Assembly (NCBI RefSeq): GCF_025717555.1
Contig: NZ_JAJIRP010000001.1
Span: 124,001 to 188,000, forward strand
Source: Paucibacter sp. B2R-40
Lineage (GTDB): Bacteria > Pseudomonadota > Gammaproteobacteria > Burkholderiales > Burkholderiaceae_C
Length of the DNA: 64,000 bases
Reading direction: 5' to 3'
How positions within the stretch are numbered: position 1 is the stretch's first letter; each line of letters starts with the position of its first letter. A program made the translations under genes and the position numbers. The notes under the pieces are model-generated. The model was not told the DNA's origin. It did not search any database and saw only the letters and a program-made list of their open reading frames with translations. Positions 27,848 through 37,370 of this stretch are shown here, one piece after another.

Positions 27848-28165
27848 ATGAACCGCTTGATCTACGCACCGATGGTCACCCCTGCAGATGGCAGTCAGCA
27901 AGCGCAAAAGCGAGCGCAAAAGGAAGTGGCCTGCGCTTGGCAGCCGCTCAAACTTGAGCCCGCTTTGCAAACCGCCTGCTCGGGCGATTGCGATCAGGGT
28001 CGGCGCTGCAATTGCGCGCTGAGTTCGAGCAGCTATTGCAGCGGCGCAAGAGCTGGCGACCTGGCATCTCGGCACGAACAGCAGGGCGCCACAAGGCCGC
28101 TGCAAATGTTGCAACTCCTTTGCGGCATCGTTGTTCTGTGCTCGCTCGCTTGGTTCATGTCTTGA
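27848..28165 (+). CDS. Small predicted membrane protein with a C-x3-C-x4-G/R-x-C-x-C motif
   Basis: The 105-residue frame begins with ATG preceded by GGAG at 7 nt. It contains CSGDCDQGRRCNC in the middle, a Cys pattern that recurs in small proteins of proteobacteria without known function, and ends with one hydrophobic helix (LLCGIVVLCSLAWFM). The Cys cluster could bind a metal. The stretch between motif and helix is Ser-rich and less gene-like, and another frame is open there, so a frameshift is possible. I do not recognise the family. Confidence 0.4.
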   Translation: MNRLIYAPMVTPADGSQQAQKRAQKEVACAWQPLKLEPALQTACSGDCDQGRRCNCALSSSSYCSGARAGDLASRHEQQGATRPLQMLQLLCGIVVLCSLAWFMS

Positions 28166-28196
28166 GCTGGCCCAGCGCCGAGCCAGCCTCTATCAC

Positions 28197-31037
28197 TTAG
28201 AAAATACCGCCCAGCCCCGCCGGCAGCTGGCTTGAGGCTCGCCCATAGGCTTGCTCGACAGCGAGCCTGGCCTTGCTAGCGTCAGTGCCCTGCTGCAGGG
28301 CTTGCAAATAATGCAGCACCGCATCGAGCGGGTGCTTGCTGGGCATTTGCGGCGGACGGGCGGCGGCGGCCTGCGCCAACGCGGCGGCAGCAGCAGGGTC
28401 ACGCATCAGCACCAAAGTCGTGGCGAGGTCGAGTCGGGCCTGCCAGAGCGCGGGCACGGCCTTGTCCGGGCTCGTATCCAGCAGCGCCACCCGCTGCGCG
28501 AGCAACTTGGCGCTGCCTTGCCAGTCACCGCGCGCACGCAGCAACTCACCCTCGGCTTGCGCAACCCGGCTGTTCATCCAGACATCCTCGGCCAGATTCA
28601 GCTGGGCATCACCACGCAGGCGCTTTATCGCGGCGGCAGCCAAATCCAGTTCGTCCAGCAGCAGCCCGGTGCGCGCCAAGGCCAACCAGGCTTCGGCACG
28701 CCGCAAGGCGCCGAGCTGCCGGCCATCGGCATCCACCGCAGCCAGCAAGGTTTGGGCCTCATCGGTCAACGCGGCGGCAGGCGCAGCATGGGCCAAGGCG
28801 CGGGCCAGCAGCAGCGCGGCACGCGAGGCCGCCAGCGCCTGCTTGGGCGTGCCGCTATTGCCGGCCAGAAAAGCCTCGCGATTCGCCAGCGAGCGTGCGA
28901 ACTCGGCCCGATCGGCGTGGTAGCGGGCCATCTCAGGGTACAAAAAGGCCCGCGTTGCGCTGCCGACACCATGCAGATGGTCCATCTCGGCCGCCAAGCC
29001 CAGATAGTCAGGCTCGATCTGCGCATACTCGCCGAGGCGAATCCGCATGGCCCACATATTGCGGCGCATCGCCAGCGCATGGCGCAAATTGTCGGTCGAA
29101 ACGCTGGCAATCCCGGCGTCGGCCTTGTGCAGCTCGGCCAGCGCGTCGCTGAATCGACCCTGACCCGCATAGAGGTTTGAGACGATATTGTGATGAAAAG
29201 CGCGCTCGAAACTGCCCGGTGGATAGAGGCGGTCGGTCAGCTCGCCGAGCTCTTGCAGCGTCTGCGTGGCGCCCTGCAGCCGGCCGATCTTCATTTGGGC
29301 ATTGGCCAGCACCGCCAGCAATTCGCGCATATTCTCCGAGTACGGCCCGTACCGGCGCGCTATGCGCGGTCGCAGCGGCTCCAATTGCGCGATCACGTCG
29401 TCCCAGGGCCCCGACGGGGTGTAGATCTGCGCCAGCTTGAGCCGCGCGGCGATAGTGCGCTCGTCGTCCTCACCATAGGCCTTGGCCGTCAGCGCGATCC
29501 ACTGCTCGGCCAGGGGGCCGGCCAGGTCATAGCGGCTCAAGCCCTCGTAGGTCTTGGTCAACACCTTCAGCAGACGCGCCTTGGTTGCGGGTTCGTCCTT
29601 GAACTTGTCGTCCAGCTCCTTGCGACTCTTCTCCAGCAGCTGCAAGACATTGGGCGACTCGCCGCCATGCTGATCGGGGCTGGCGCTGCCGAGCAGATCG
29701 GTGAGGTAAGTCGTCACTTGGTCGGATTCGCGCGCCGCGCTTTCAGCGCGCTGCCATTGCGTCAGGCTCACGCCCAAGCCGGCCAACACCGCCAGCACCA
29801 GCGTGGCACCCAAGCTCGCCGGCAGCGCATTGCGGCGCAGCCACAAACTGCTGCGGTGCCGCCAGTCGTCGCGCCGAGCGGCTACCGGCCGATGCGCCAT
29901 CCACAGGCGCAGATCGTCAACAAAAGCGCCCACACCGTCGTAGCGCTCGGCCGGATCTTTGCGCAAAGCCTTGGCGACGATGGCCTCCAGGTCGCCGCGC
30001 ACGCGGGCAAAGTCTGCCGGTCTGGCGGCCTGCACATCAGCCTGCTCATTCGCCAGCCCACCGGCCGGCAATTGACTCAGCCGCGGTGCATCCTCGTGCA
30101 GCAATGCATGCTCTGCCGCGGCGCGCGTCTTGCCGCCGGCCACAAATGGCAACCGCCCGCTCAGCAGCTCAAACAACAACACCCCAAGCGTGAACACATC
30201 GGCCGCCACGCCAATCGGCTCACCACTGAGCTGCTCGGGCGCCGCATAGCCCAGCGTCAAGCCGCGCCCTGCGAGACGGGTGAGCTGGCCCGGCGCCTCG
30301 TCGTCCAGCAGACCCGCGATGCCAAAGTCCAGCACCTTGGGGTTGCCCTCAAAACTGACCATCACGTTCGACGGCTTTAGGTCGCGGTGCACGACCAATT
30401 GCGCATGCGCATGAGCGACCGCTTGTGCGACGCGTATCAGCAGCGCCACCCGCTCGGCCACCGTTGGGCAAGCGGCGCGCGCATGCTCGGTCAGCGTGCG
30501 GCCGCTGACATATTCAAGCACCAGAAACGGCAGCCCGGCTTCCACGCCCGCGTCCAAGAGCTTGGCGATGCCGGGGTGGCTGAGCCGCGCCAGCACCGCC
30601 CGCTCGCGCGCAAAGCGTTCGGACAAGGAGGCTTGCTGCAGGTCGCCGCGCAGCAGCTTGACCACCACCTCTTGCTCGTAGAGCCCGTCGGCACGCCGCG
30701 CCAGCCAGACCTGGCCCATGCCGCCTTCGCCGATTTTTCTCAGCAAGGCCCAGGCGCCCATGCGCCGGCCGGCTAAGTCTTGGGCGGCACCGACCGGCGC
30801 CGATTCCTCATGCTGCAGCGCTCGCTGCAAAAGCGCGTCGAACGCGCCGGTCGTTTCTTGTGGTTGAGCGGCCAACATCCGCGCCAGCTGCTCGGCCAGC
30901 GGCGCATCGATGGCGCCTGAATCGGTCAAGGCGGCCAGCCATGGCGCTCGCGCCTCGCCGGGCAGCTCCAACGCTTCATCGAGCAGCGCGGAGAGCCGCT
31001 GCCAACGCGGGCGATCCAGCGTCGGCTCGTCATTCAT
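28197..31037 (-). CDS. Serine/threonine protein kinase with C-terminal TPR-like region
   Basis: The 946-residue protein has a Hanks-type kinase domain at about 95-370: the glycine loop GEGGMGQVWLA, Lys in EVVVKLL, catalytic HRDLKPSNVMV and DFGIAG. One membrane helix (about 405-430, SLGATLVLAVLAGLGVSL) separates it from a 500-residue alpha-helical region with TPR character outside the membrane. The N-terminal 90 residues are helical. It probably senses an envelope or protein-interaction signal. Its ATG overlaps the sigma factor stop (TGATG), so the two are made together; a link by phosphorylation of the sigma factor or its partners is inference. Confidence 0.92.
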   Translation of the reverse strand: MNDEPTLDRPRWQRLSALLDEALELPGEARAPWLAALTDSGAIDAPLAEQLARMLAAQPQETTGAFDALLQRALQHEESAPVGAAQDLAGRRMGAWALLRKIGEGGMGQVWLARRADGLYEQEVVVKLLRGDLQQASLSERFARERAVLARLSHPGIAKLLDAGVEAGLPFLVLEYVSGRTLTEHARAACPTVAERVALLIRVAQAVAHAHAQLVVHRDLKPSNVMVSFEGNPKVLDFGIAGLLDDEAPGQLTRLAGRGLTLGYAAPEQLSGEPIGVAADVFTLGVLLFELLSGRLPFVAGGKTRAAAEHALLHEDAPRLSQLPAGGLANEQADVQAARPADFARVRGDLEAIVAKALRKDPAERYDGVGAFVDDLRLWMAHRPVAARRDDWRHRSSLWLRRNALPASLGATLVLAVLAGLGVSLTQWQRAESAARESDQVTTYLTDLLGSASPDQHGGESPNVLQLLEKSRKELDDKFKDEPATKARLLKVLTKTYEGLSRYDLAGPLAEQWIALTAKAYGEDDERTIAARLKLAQIYTPSGPWDDVIAQLEPLRPRIARRYGPYSENMRELLAVLANAQMKIGRLQGATQTLQELGELTDRLYPPGSFERAFHHNIVSNLYAGQGRFSDALAELHKADAGIASVSTDNLRHALAMRRNMWAMRIRLGEYAQIEPDYLGLAAEMDHLHGVGSATRAFLYPEMARYHADRAEFARSLANREAFLAGNSGTPKQALAASRAALLLARALAHAAPAAALTDEAQTLLAAVDADGRQLGALRRAEAWLALARTGLLLDELDLAAAAIKRLRGDAQLNLAEDVWMNSRVAQAEGELLRARGDWQGSAKLLAQRVALLDTSPDKAVPALWQARLDLATTLVLMRDPAAAAALAQAAAARPPQMPSKHPLDAVLHYLQALQQGTDASKARLAVEQAYGRASSQLPAGLGGIF

Positions 31038-31624
31038 CAGTAAACGGTCGCCGCGCTATCGCCCAGCAATTCGGTCAACAAGGCTCTGGCCTTGATCAGG
31101 TCGCGCTCCACGGTACGCCGAGCCACCCCGCGCAGCTGCGCCACCTCGGCCATCGGTGTGCCGGCAAAACCGATCATCTCCAGCAACTGATACAAACCCG
31201 GGTCGAGCTGCTGCATCTGCAGCAAAGCCCGGTCGATTGCGATCAGCTCGACGCTTGAGCTGATCGGCGCCACCACCTCGGCCGCCGCCGACAGCGTGAG
31301 CAGGACGCCCACATCGCCGCCGCGCTTGTCGGCCCCAGCGGCGCGAATATGGTCGACGACGACCGAGCGCAGCACCCGGCCCACATAGGCAAAGAACTGG
31401 CCGCGCGAATGGCCTTGCAGGCCTTCGCTGTCGGCCATGCGCAGAAAACTCTCATGCACCAGCGCGGTGGTGTTGAGGCCCACCACGCCGCTGGCCTGCG
31501 CCAGTCTGGCCCGGGCGGCCCGCTTGATCTCGGGGTAAAGCCGCTCGAACAGCGCATTGACGGCACCACTTTCGCCTTGCGATGCACTGGCCAAGAGTTC
31601 GGTGACGGAAGGTGGGTTAGTCAT
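31037..31624 (-). CDS. ECF-type RNA polymerase sigma factor (TIGR02999-like)
   Basis: The 195-residue protein contains region 2 (VNALFERLYPEIKRAARARL ... VHESFLRM ... GQFFAYVGRVLRSVVVDHIR) and region 4 (LLEMIGFAGTPMAEVAQLRGVARRTVERDLIKAR). This matches the subgroup of ECF sigma factors that sit beside large Ser/Thr kinases. No anti-sigma gene is present; the coupled kinase at 28197-31037 is the likely partner. The gene diverges from the PEP-CTERM gene at 31800, with 175 bp between them. Confidence 0.9.
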   Translation of the reverse strand: MTNPPSVTELLASASQGESGAVNALFERLYPEIKRAARARLAQASGVVGLNTTALVHESFLRMADSEGLQGHSRGQFFAYVGRVLRSVVVDHIRAAGADKRGGDVGVLLTLSAAAEVVAPISSSVELIAIDRALLQMQQLDPGLYQLLEMIGFAGTPMAEVAQLRGVARRTVERDLIKARALLTELLGDSAATVY

Positions 31625-31799
31625 ACGCGGGCGATTATGCGGGGGAAGCGTGACACCCCTGGTTCAGGGGGGTGGGCCGAAAACAAGGCATCCGGGCTGT
31701 CGCAACGGGCGCTGGACTGCGTCTTAGCCAGGAGGGCAAGCAAAAAGTGCGGGCCCCTGTCGGCACAGCCGCCCCCAAGACCCAACAGGACTCGCCACC

Positions 31800-34547
31800 A
31801 TGAACCGCTCCGCCTCCGCATACTTCCGTCGCCTGCCGCTGCATGTGGCCATTGGCCTGGCCCTGGCGACCTGCGCCATCGGCTCGGCCCAGGCCACCAC
31901 CCGCACCTTCACCGGCGCCAGCGGCGGCATGTGGAGTTCCACCAGCTCATGGGCGGGCGGCCTTGGGCCGGTCAATGGCGACGATGCCGCAGTCGGCAGC
32001 TCGGGCGCAAGCAGCAGGACGGCGAGCTTTGCCTCGGTGATGACGGGTGCTGGCCTGAATTTGCTGAATCTGGACTACGGTTCCACCCTCAACCAGAGCC
32101 TCACCGGCAGCGCGATGATCGCCGTGACCGAGAGCATCGGCAGCACCCAGGCGCAGATCTCCACCTACAACCAGTCCGGTGGGTCGAACACGACCGGCCG
32201 GCTTTTTGTCGGGGGCTACCTGGGCACGGGCTCGGGTGTTTACAACCTGAGTAGCGGCGCGCTCAACGTCGGCACCGCCGCCGTGGCCGGTGATGTGGAC
32301 ATCGGTTGGCAGACAGGCAGCACCGGGGCCTTCAACCAAACCGGCGGCGCGACGACGGTGCTGGGCCAATTCCGCGCAGGCTACAACGATCCCAGTACCA
32401 GCGGCACGGTGACGCTCAAGGGCGGCAGCTTCAGCGTCCGTGATCAGGTGACGATAGGCGTGTTCGGCACCGGCAGCTTCACCCAGAGCGGCGGTAGCGC
32501 AACAATGGGCGGGCTGGTGCTGGGCTATCAGAACGACAGCCGGGGCAAGGGCAGCTACATCCTCAATAGCAACGACGGCGCGGCCAGCCTCAACAGCGGC
32601 GGCTATGTCGATATCGGCGTTGGCGGCGGCAGCAGCAGCTTTACCCAATCGGGCAACACCACCCACCAGGTGGCGGGCCGGCTACGGGTAGGCAAGGCGG
32701 GCAGCTATACGCTGGACGGCGGGACCTTGAGCGCCGGCAAGCTCATCATCGAAACCGGCGGCGTCATCACCCAGACCGGCGGCACGCTGAATCTGGTCAA
32801 TAGCGCCGATTCCAGCAAGGCCGGCAGTTTTGTCTGGACCGGTGGCCTATTGCACTTCAGCGGCGACGCCAGCTTTGCCGACGCCAGCCTGCTTGCCCGC
32901 AACACTACCCTGACCAGCGCCATGAGCCTGCGCGTCGATGGCATGCTGACGCAGAGTGACAGCAGCACCCTGAACCTGGCCGGCGGTCAGCTGCAGGTCG
33001 GCAACGCCAATCTCTCGGGCCAGGTCACGGTGGGCCAGGGCAGCACGCTCAGCACCACCACGCGCCTGAGCAATTTCGGCAGCCTGCAGCTGGCCGGCGG
33101 CAGCTTGAGCGGCACCGGCATCCTGTTCAACGTCACCGAGCTGAACGGTCATGGCCGCATCGACGGCACGGGCGGCTTCATCAACACCGGCCTGCTGACG
33201 CAGAGCGGCGGTGATATGGTCCTCAGCAACACCGGCGACAACGAAAACCGCGGCAGCTGGAACCTGCTGGTCGGGCGGCAACTTGAAATCAGCGGGACCG
33301 GCCTGGAAAACAGCGGCCAACTCAATCTGAACGGAGGCTTCGTCATCGGCAGCGGCATGCTGGCCAACGCCACCCAGGGCACGATCAGCGGCAGCGGCCG
33401 CATTGCCTCGGGCTTCTACAACGCGGGCAGCCTGGTGGTGGACAAGGGCCAGACGCTGATCGACAACAGCTTTACCAACCGGGGTCAGATCTTGCTGGGT
33501 AGCAATAGCGCCAGCCTGGCCGGCGGCCAGATCGGCAACCACGGCCTGATCCAGGGCCTGGGCCGCATCAACAGCGACATCTCCAATATCGACCCCATCG
33601 GCGTGATCGAAGCGCAGGGCGGCACCTTGACCTTGGTCGGCCGCATCGTCAGCCCGAACGGCGGCATTCTGGCTGTCGGCAGCGGTGCGAAACTGCTGAT
33701 CAGCCAGGGCCTGTTCAGCAATGCCGGCCAGATCCAGTTGGCCGGCGGCACGCTGGACAACAATGGCCGGGGGATGGTCAACGAAGCCGGCGCCAGTATC
33801 AACGGCTTCGGCACGCTGCGCGCAGGCACGCTGACCAACAAGGGTCAGATTTTTCTGAGCGGCGGCACCTCGGCGCTGCGTGCCGACATCGTCGCCGGCG
33901 CGGGCAGCCAGATCATTCTCTCGGGCCTCAGCAACACGACTTTTTACGGCAAGCTGGAGATCCAGAAGGACGCCGAGTTGCGCGTCACCGAAGGATCGGT
34001 CGCGACCTTCGCGGCCGAGGTCAAGCAGCGCAACGGGGCCGACGTCAACGGCGACGGCAAGATGTTCTTCGAGGGCGGCTTGAGCATCGGCAACTCGCCC
34101 GGCTATGGCTATATCCAAGGCTCGGTCACCTTCGCCAGCAGCAACACCTACACGGCCGAAATTGGCGGCATCAACGCTTGCAGCGAGCTGAGTTGCGCTG
34201 CCGGCTCGCCGCTGCTGGACAGCAGTTTTGACAAGCTGGTCGTCGGTGGGAATTTGAAGTTAGGCGGCAAACTGGTCTTGAGCTCATGGAACGGCTTTGT
34301 GGCGCAGGCCGGCCAGAGCTTTGATCTGCTGGACTGGGGCACAACAGGCGGCAGCTTCAAGAGCATTGACGCCAGCGGCCTCACGCTGGCAGCGGGCACC
34401 CAGCTGGACTACAGCCAGCTCTACAGCAGCGGCACGATCTCGGTCACTTCGGTGCCCGAACCCGGCAGCTGGGCTTTGATGCTGGCGGGCTTGCTCGGGG
34501 TCGGCGCTGTTGCAAGAAGGCGCCACGCGGCGCCGACAGCAGTCTGA
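31800..34547 (+). CDS. Large exported PEP-CTERM protein with T5SS/PEP-CTERM-associated repeats
   Basis: The 915-residue protein has a signal peptide (LHVAIGLALATCAIGSAQA) and many Gly/Ser/Asn-rich beta-helix-like repeats of roughly 40-50 residues (for example FNQTGGATTVLGQFRAGYND). It ends with a PEP-CTERM sorting signal: VPEPGSWALMLAGLLGVG followed by ARRRH. It should be cut by an exosortase and released or anchored at the surface. The last 240 residues are almost the same as those of the protein at 38706-42098. No beta-barrel is present, so it is not a self-transporting autotransporter. Low-complexity antisense frames are shadows. The start ATG follows AGGACTCGCC. Confidence 0.9.
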   Translation: MNRSASAYFRRLPLHVAIGLALATCAIGSAQATTRTFTGASGGMWSSTSSWAGGLGPVNGDDAAVGSSGASSRTASFASVMTGAGLNLLNLDYGSTLNQSLTGSAMIAVTESIGSTQAQISTYNQSGGSNTTGRLFVGGYLGTGSGVYNLSSGALNVGTAAVAGDVDIGWQTGSTGAFNQTGGATTVLGQFRAGYNDPSTSGTVTLKGGSFSVRDQVTIGVFGTGSFTQSGGSATMGGLVLGYQNDSRGKGSYILNSNDGAASLNSGGYVDIGVGGGSSSFTQSGNTTHQVAGRLRVGKAGSYTLDGGTLSAGKLIIETGGVITQTGGTLNLVNSADSSKAGSFVWTGGLLHFSGDASFADASLLARNTTLTSAMSLRVDGMLTQSDSSTLNLAGGQLQVGNANLSGQVTVGQGSTLSTTTRLSNFGSLQLAGGSLSGTGILFNVTELNGHGRIDGTGGFINTGLLTQSGGDMVLSNTGDNENRGSWNLLVGRQLEISGTGLENSGQLNLNGGFVIGSGMLANATQGTISGSGRIASGFYNAGSLVVDKGQTLIDNSFTNRGQILLGSNSASLAGGQIGNHGLIQGLGRINSDISNIDPIGVIEAQGGTLTLVGRIVSPNGGILAVGSGAKLLISQGLFSNAGQIQLAGGTLDNNGRGMVNEAGASINGFGTLRAGTLTNKGQIFLSGGTSALRADIVAGAGSQIILSGLSNTTFYGKLEIQKDAELRVTEGSVATFAAEVKQRNGADVNGDGKMFFEGGLSIGNSPGYGYIQGSVTFASSNTYTAEIGGINACSELSCAAGSPLLDSSFDKLVVGGNLKLGGKLVLSSWNGFVAQAGQSFDLLDWGTTGGSFKSIDASGLTLAAGTQLDYSQLYSSGTISVTSVPEPGSWALMLAGLLGVGAVARRRHAAPTAV

Positions 34548-34633
34548 GCAGGGGCTAGCGGGGCGGGCTGCCGCGCTTTGCGCTTGCATTGCGGGTGAAT
34601 TGCGGCGCTGCATGCACAATCTTCGCCAAGCCC

Positions 34634-36448
34634 ATGCCTTCCAACACCGCCATGCCAATCGATGCTGAGACGCGCCTGCAAGCGCTGGTCCGAATGGACG
34701 TGGCGCAGCGCCTGCGCAGCAATGATCTGAGCCTGACCGTGGGCAATTTCGTGCTGGCGCTGCTGGTTGCGGCCAGCCTGCACAAGGCAGCGCCGCCGGC
34801 TTGGACGGCCTGCTGGCTGGGCTTGCAGCTCGTCAACCTGGCCTGTCATTTGTGGCTGGGTCTGCGCTGGTTACGCAGCCCGCTGACGACCGCCAATGCG
34901 CCGATCTGGCTGCGCCGGGTGACGCGCACCTCAGCGCTCAACGGCGTGCTGTGGTTGCTGGCCGTGCAGATCTTCTGGCCCGGCGGCAGCGATGCTCAGC
35001 GCTTGTTGTTATTGGCCTGGATGATAGGCATCAGCGCCACCGCGCTGCATTCTCTGCATGCCTATTTGCCGGCCTATGTCGCCATCGTGGGCCCGGCCTT
35101 GCTGGGCTTGGTGCTGGCGGTACTGCTGCATGGCGCGATTGACGGCTGGGCCATCCTGGCCGTGCTGCTGCTCGGCTCAACAATGAGCTTTCACTTTGCG
35201 GCTTCCCTGCAGCGCTTGCTATGGGACTCGCTGCGCCAAGCCCATCAGCTCGCGCACTTGAGCGAGAGCTTGAAGCTGGAGAAGGACTTGGCCGTCAAGC
35301 TCAGCCAGTCGCGCAGCCGCTTTCTGGCCGCCGCCAGCCATGATCTGCGCCAGCCCGTGCATGCACTGTCGCTGTTTGTCGGCGCGCTCAAGCAAAACCC
35401 CAGCCCGGCGCAGTCAGCGCAGATATTGCAGCATGTTAGCAGCGCCGTCGACGCCATGGGGGCGATGTTCAATGCTTTGCTGGACATCTCCAAGCTGGAC
35501 GCCGAGCAGCTGCAGCCGCAATGGCAGACGGTGGATCTGCGCGCGCTGCTGAGCCGCATGGCGGCCGACCACAGCCTGCAAGCGCAGGCCAAGGGACTGC
35601 GCTTTGTTTGCGATCTTCCGCCAGAGCCGGGCGCGCTGATGGTGCTCAGCGACCCGGCTTTGCTGGAGCGGGTGCTGCGCAATCTGCTCTCCAATGCGCT
35701 GCGTTACACCACGCAGGGCGGTGTGCTGCTGCGGGCCCGTCGGCGCCAGGCCCGCATCGAGCTGCTGGTGGCCGACAGCGGCGTGGGCATTGCCAGGGCG
35801 CGCTGCGCCGAGGTTTTTGATGAGTTCGTGCAACTGCACAGCTCGGGCCAGGGCCTCGGCCTGGGTCTGGCGATTGTTCAGCGCCTGTCTGGCCTGCTGC
35901 GCCTGGAGCTGCGGCTGCGCTCGCGGCCGGGACGGGGCAGCTTGTTCACGCTCACGCTGGAGCCGCATGACGAGGGGCCAACTGCAGTACCTGGCCCGCT
36001 CGCGCAGCCCCAGCTAAGCGGGGAGATGGTCATCGTGCTGGATGAAAGTGCCGAGATACGGCTGGCCATGAGCACCCTGCTGTCGGCTTGGGGCTTGGGC
36101 GTCGTCAGCGCCGCCAGCGTGGCCGAGCTGATGCCGCAGCTGATGAACGTTAGCGCGGCGCCGCGCCTGCTGCTGTGCGACTACCATTTGAGGGAAGGTG
36201 AAACCGGCAGCGGCGCGATTGCCCGGTTGCGTGAGCTGTTCAACAGTGACATCCCGGCCCTGCTGCTCAGCGGCGACACCGGCCCCGCGCGCGGGCGCGA
36301 AGCGCTGGATCAGGGCCTGACCCTGCTGCACAAGCCGGTCTCGCAAGCGCAGCTGCGCACGGCGGTCAGCGAAGCCTTGCGACCCAGCCATGCGATTGAG
36401 GCTCCAGGCATTGGCTTCCATCCCGTCGATCCCCTTCATCCTGGCTGA
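34634..36448 (+). CDS. Hybrid histidine kinase (membrane sensor + kinase + receiver)
   Basis: The 604-residue protein has five or six membrane helices in the first 190 residues, then HisKA (AASHDLRQPVHALSLFVGAL). An ATPase domain follows (NLLSNALRYT, DSGVGIA, GLGLGLAIVQRL), then a C-terminal receiver (LDESAEIRLAM, Asp in LLLCDYHLREGETG, Lys in LLHKPVS). This is the type with N-terminal 7TM-like helices found in many Burkholderiales. It converges on a LuxR-type regulator gene, which is probably its partner. The first ATG is at 34634, another at 34652; an upstream TTG at 34589 is less likely. None has a strong ribosome-binding site. Confidence 0.88.
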   Translation: MPSNTAMPIDAETRLQALVRMDVAQRLRSNDLSLTVGNFVLALLVAASLHKAAPPAWTACWLGLQLVNLACHLWLGLRWLRSPLTTANAPIWLRRVTRTSALNGVLWLLAVQIFWPGGSDAQRLLLLAWMIGISATALHSLHAYLPAYVAIVGPALLGLVLAVLLHGAIDGWAILAVLLLGSTMSFHFAASLQRLLWDSLRQAHQLAHLSESLKLEKDLAVKLSQSRSRFLAAASHDLRQPVHALSLFVGALKQNPSPAQSAQILQHVSSAVDAMGAMFNALLDISKLDAEQLQPQWQTVDLRALLSRMAADHSLQAQAKGLRFVCDLPPEPGALMVLSDPALLERVLRNLLSNALRYTTQGGVLLRARRRQARIELLVADSGVGIARARCAEVFDEFVQLHSSGQGLGLGLAIVQRLSGLLRLELRLRSRPGRGSLFTLTLEPHDEGPTAVPGPLAQPQLSGEMVIVLDESAEIRLAMSTLLSAWGLGVVSAASVAELMPQLMNVSAAPRLLLCDYHLREGETGSGAIARLRELFNSDIPALLLSGDTGPARGREALDQGLTLLHKPVSQAQLRTAVSEALRPSHAIEAPGIGFHPVDPLHPG

Positions 36449-36492
36449 CTAAATTTATTGGCTGGGATGGAGGGGATGGAGGGGATGGACAG
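36429..36492. repeat. Inverted repeat and 9-bp tandem repeats at the junction of convergent genes
   Basis: ATCCCCTTCATCC (36429-36441) pairs with GGATGGAGGGGAT (36465-36477) with one mismatch. The right arm is the beginning of three tandem copies of GGATGGAGG (from 36465; the third is modified). The tract overlaps the last codons of the hybrid kinase and ends just beside the stop of the regulator gene. It may act as a bidirectional terminator. Confidence 0.65.
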
Positions 36493-36503
36493 GATGAAAA
36501 CAA

Positions 36504-37139
36504 TCAATACGACATCGTCTGACTGACCAGGCCGGCCGCGCGGGCCGCCTCGACGGCCTGCAGGCGGTGCACCACGCCCAAGGCTTTGAAGATGGCCGAG
36601 ACATGGCCCTTGACGGTCTTCTCCTCCATGCCCAGCTCGCGCGCAATCTCCTTGTTGGATTTGCTATTGCACAGCTCTTGCAGCACCTCGCGCTGGCGCG
36701 GCGTCAGGCTGCTCAAGTTTGACTCGGCCGGGCCGGCCTCGGGCGCCATCGCCATCAGTGGCGGCACATAGATTTCACCGCCGAGCACCAGCGTTAGCGC
36801 CGCCAGCAGCGTGGCCGGACTGGCGGACTTGGGGCAATAACCCCGAGCACCGGCCTTGAGCACGCGGCGCACATCGGCAGGGTCTTCCGACGATGACAGC
36901 ACCAGGCTGGGCAGCAGCGGGTAGTGGCGCTTGAGCTGCTCCAGCAAAGCCATGCCGGCCATGCCGGCCATGCGCAGATCCATCAGCACCGCGTCCACAT
37001 CGGGGTGCTGGGCCAGGCAGTCCATGGCGGCGATGCCGTCACTGGCCTCGAGGATCAGTTCGGGCGCTCCTAGGCTTTGCAGCGCGGCGACGACACCGGC
37101 GCGCACCAGGGGGTGGTCATCGACTAACAACAGTTTCAT
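36504..37139 (-). CDS. LuxR/NarL-family response regulator
   Basis: The 211-residue protein has a receiver domain (LLLVDDHPLVRAG; Asp in AVLMDLRMAGM at about 53; Lys in YCPKSAS) and a C-terminal LuxR helix-turn-helix (LTPRQREVLQELCNSKSNKEIAREL and TVKGHVSAIFKALGV). It should control transcription when phosphorylated by the convergent hybrid kinase. The ATG at 37139 starts the receiver domain directly; the longer frame has a Pro/Arg-rich extension that is unlikely to be translated. Confidence 0.92.
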   Translation of the reverse strand: MKLLLVDDHPLVRAGVVAALQSLGAPELILEASDGIAAMDCLAQHPDVDAVLMDLRMAGMAGMALLEQLKRHYPLLPSLVLSSSEDPADVRRVLKAGARGYCPKSASPATLLAALTLVLGGEIYVPPLMAMAPEAGPAESNLSSLTPRQREVLQELCNSKSNKEIARELGMEEKTVKGHVSAIFKALGVVHRLQAVEAARAAGLVSQTMSY

Positions 37140-37370
37140 GCAGCGCACTCTAGCAGCCGGCGCAGGGGCTGGGTAGGTCCCGAGACCAGGTCTTGGGTCC
37201 AAGGTCCGATTGTGCGTAGCCGCCGGCGTTCAGACACTGGGTCACCTTATGCAGCGAGCTCACCCATCAGCCCCAAGGCACCAGGCACTCCCTGGCGCAA
37301 AGGCGCACCCGAGTCAAGATTGGGTTCTGGATAGCACCGCTCAAGTAAGGCATTAACTCAGGGTGAAATC

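Noticed and set aside
29190-30380. 396-codon rightward frame opposite the Ser/Thr kinase
   Set aside because: It lies across the kinase domain, is Gln/Arg-rich and has no recognisable features.
32847-34118. 423-codon leftward frame opposite the first giant PEP-CTERM gene
   Set aside because: The low-complexity Ala/Gln-rich product is the mirror of the repeated Gly/Ser codons on the other strand.
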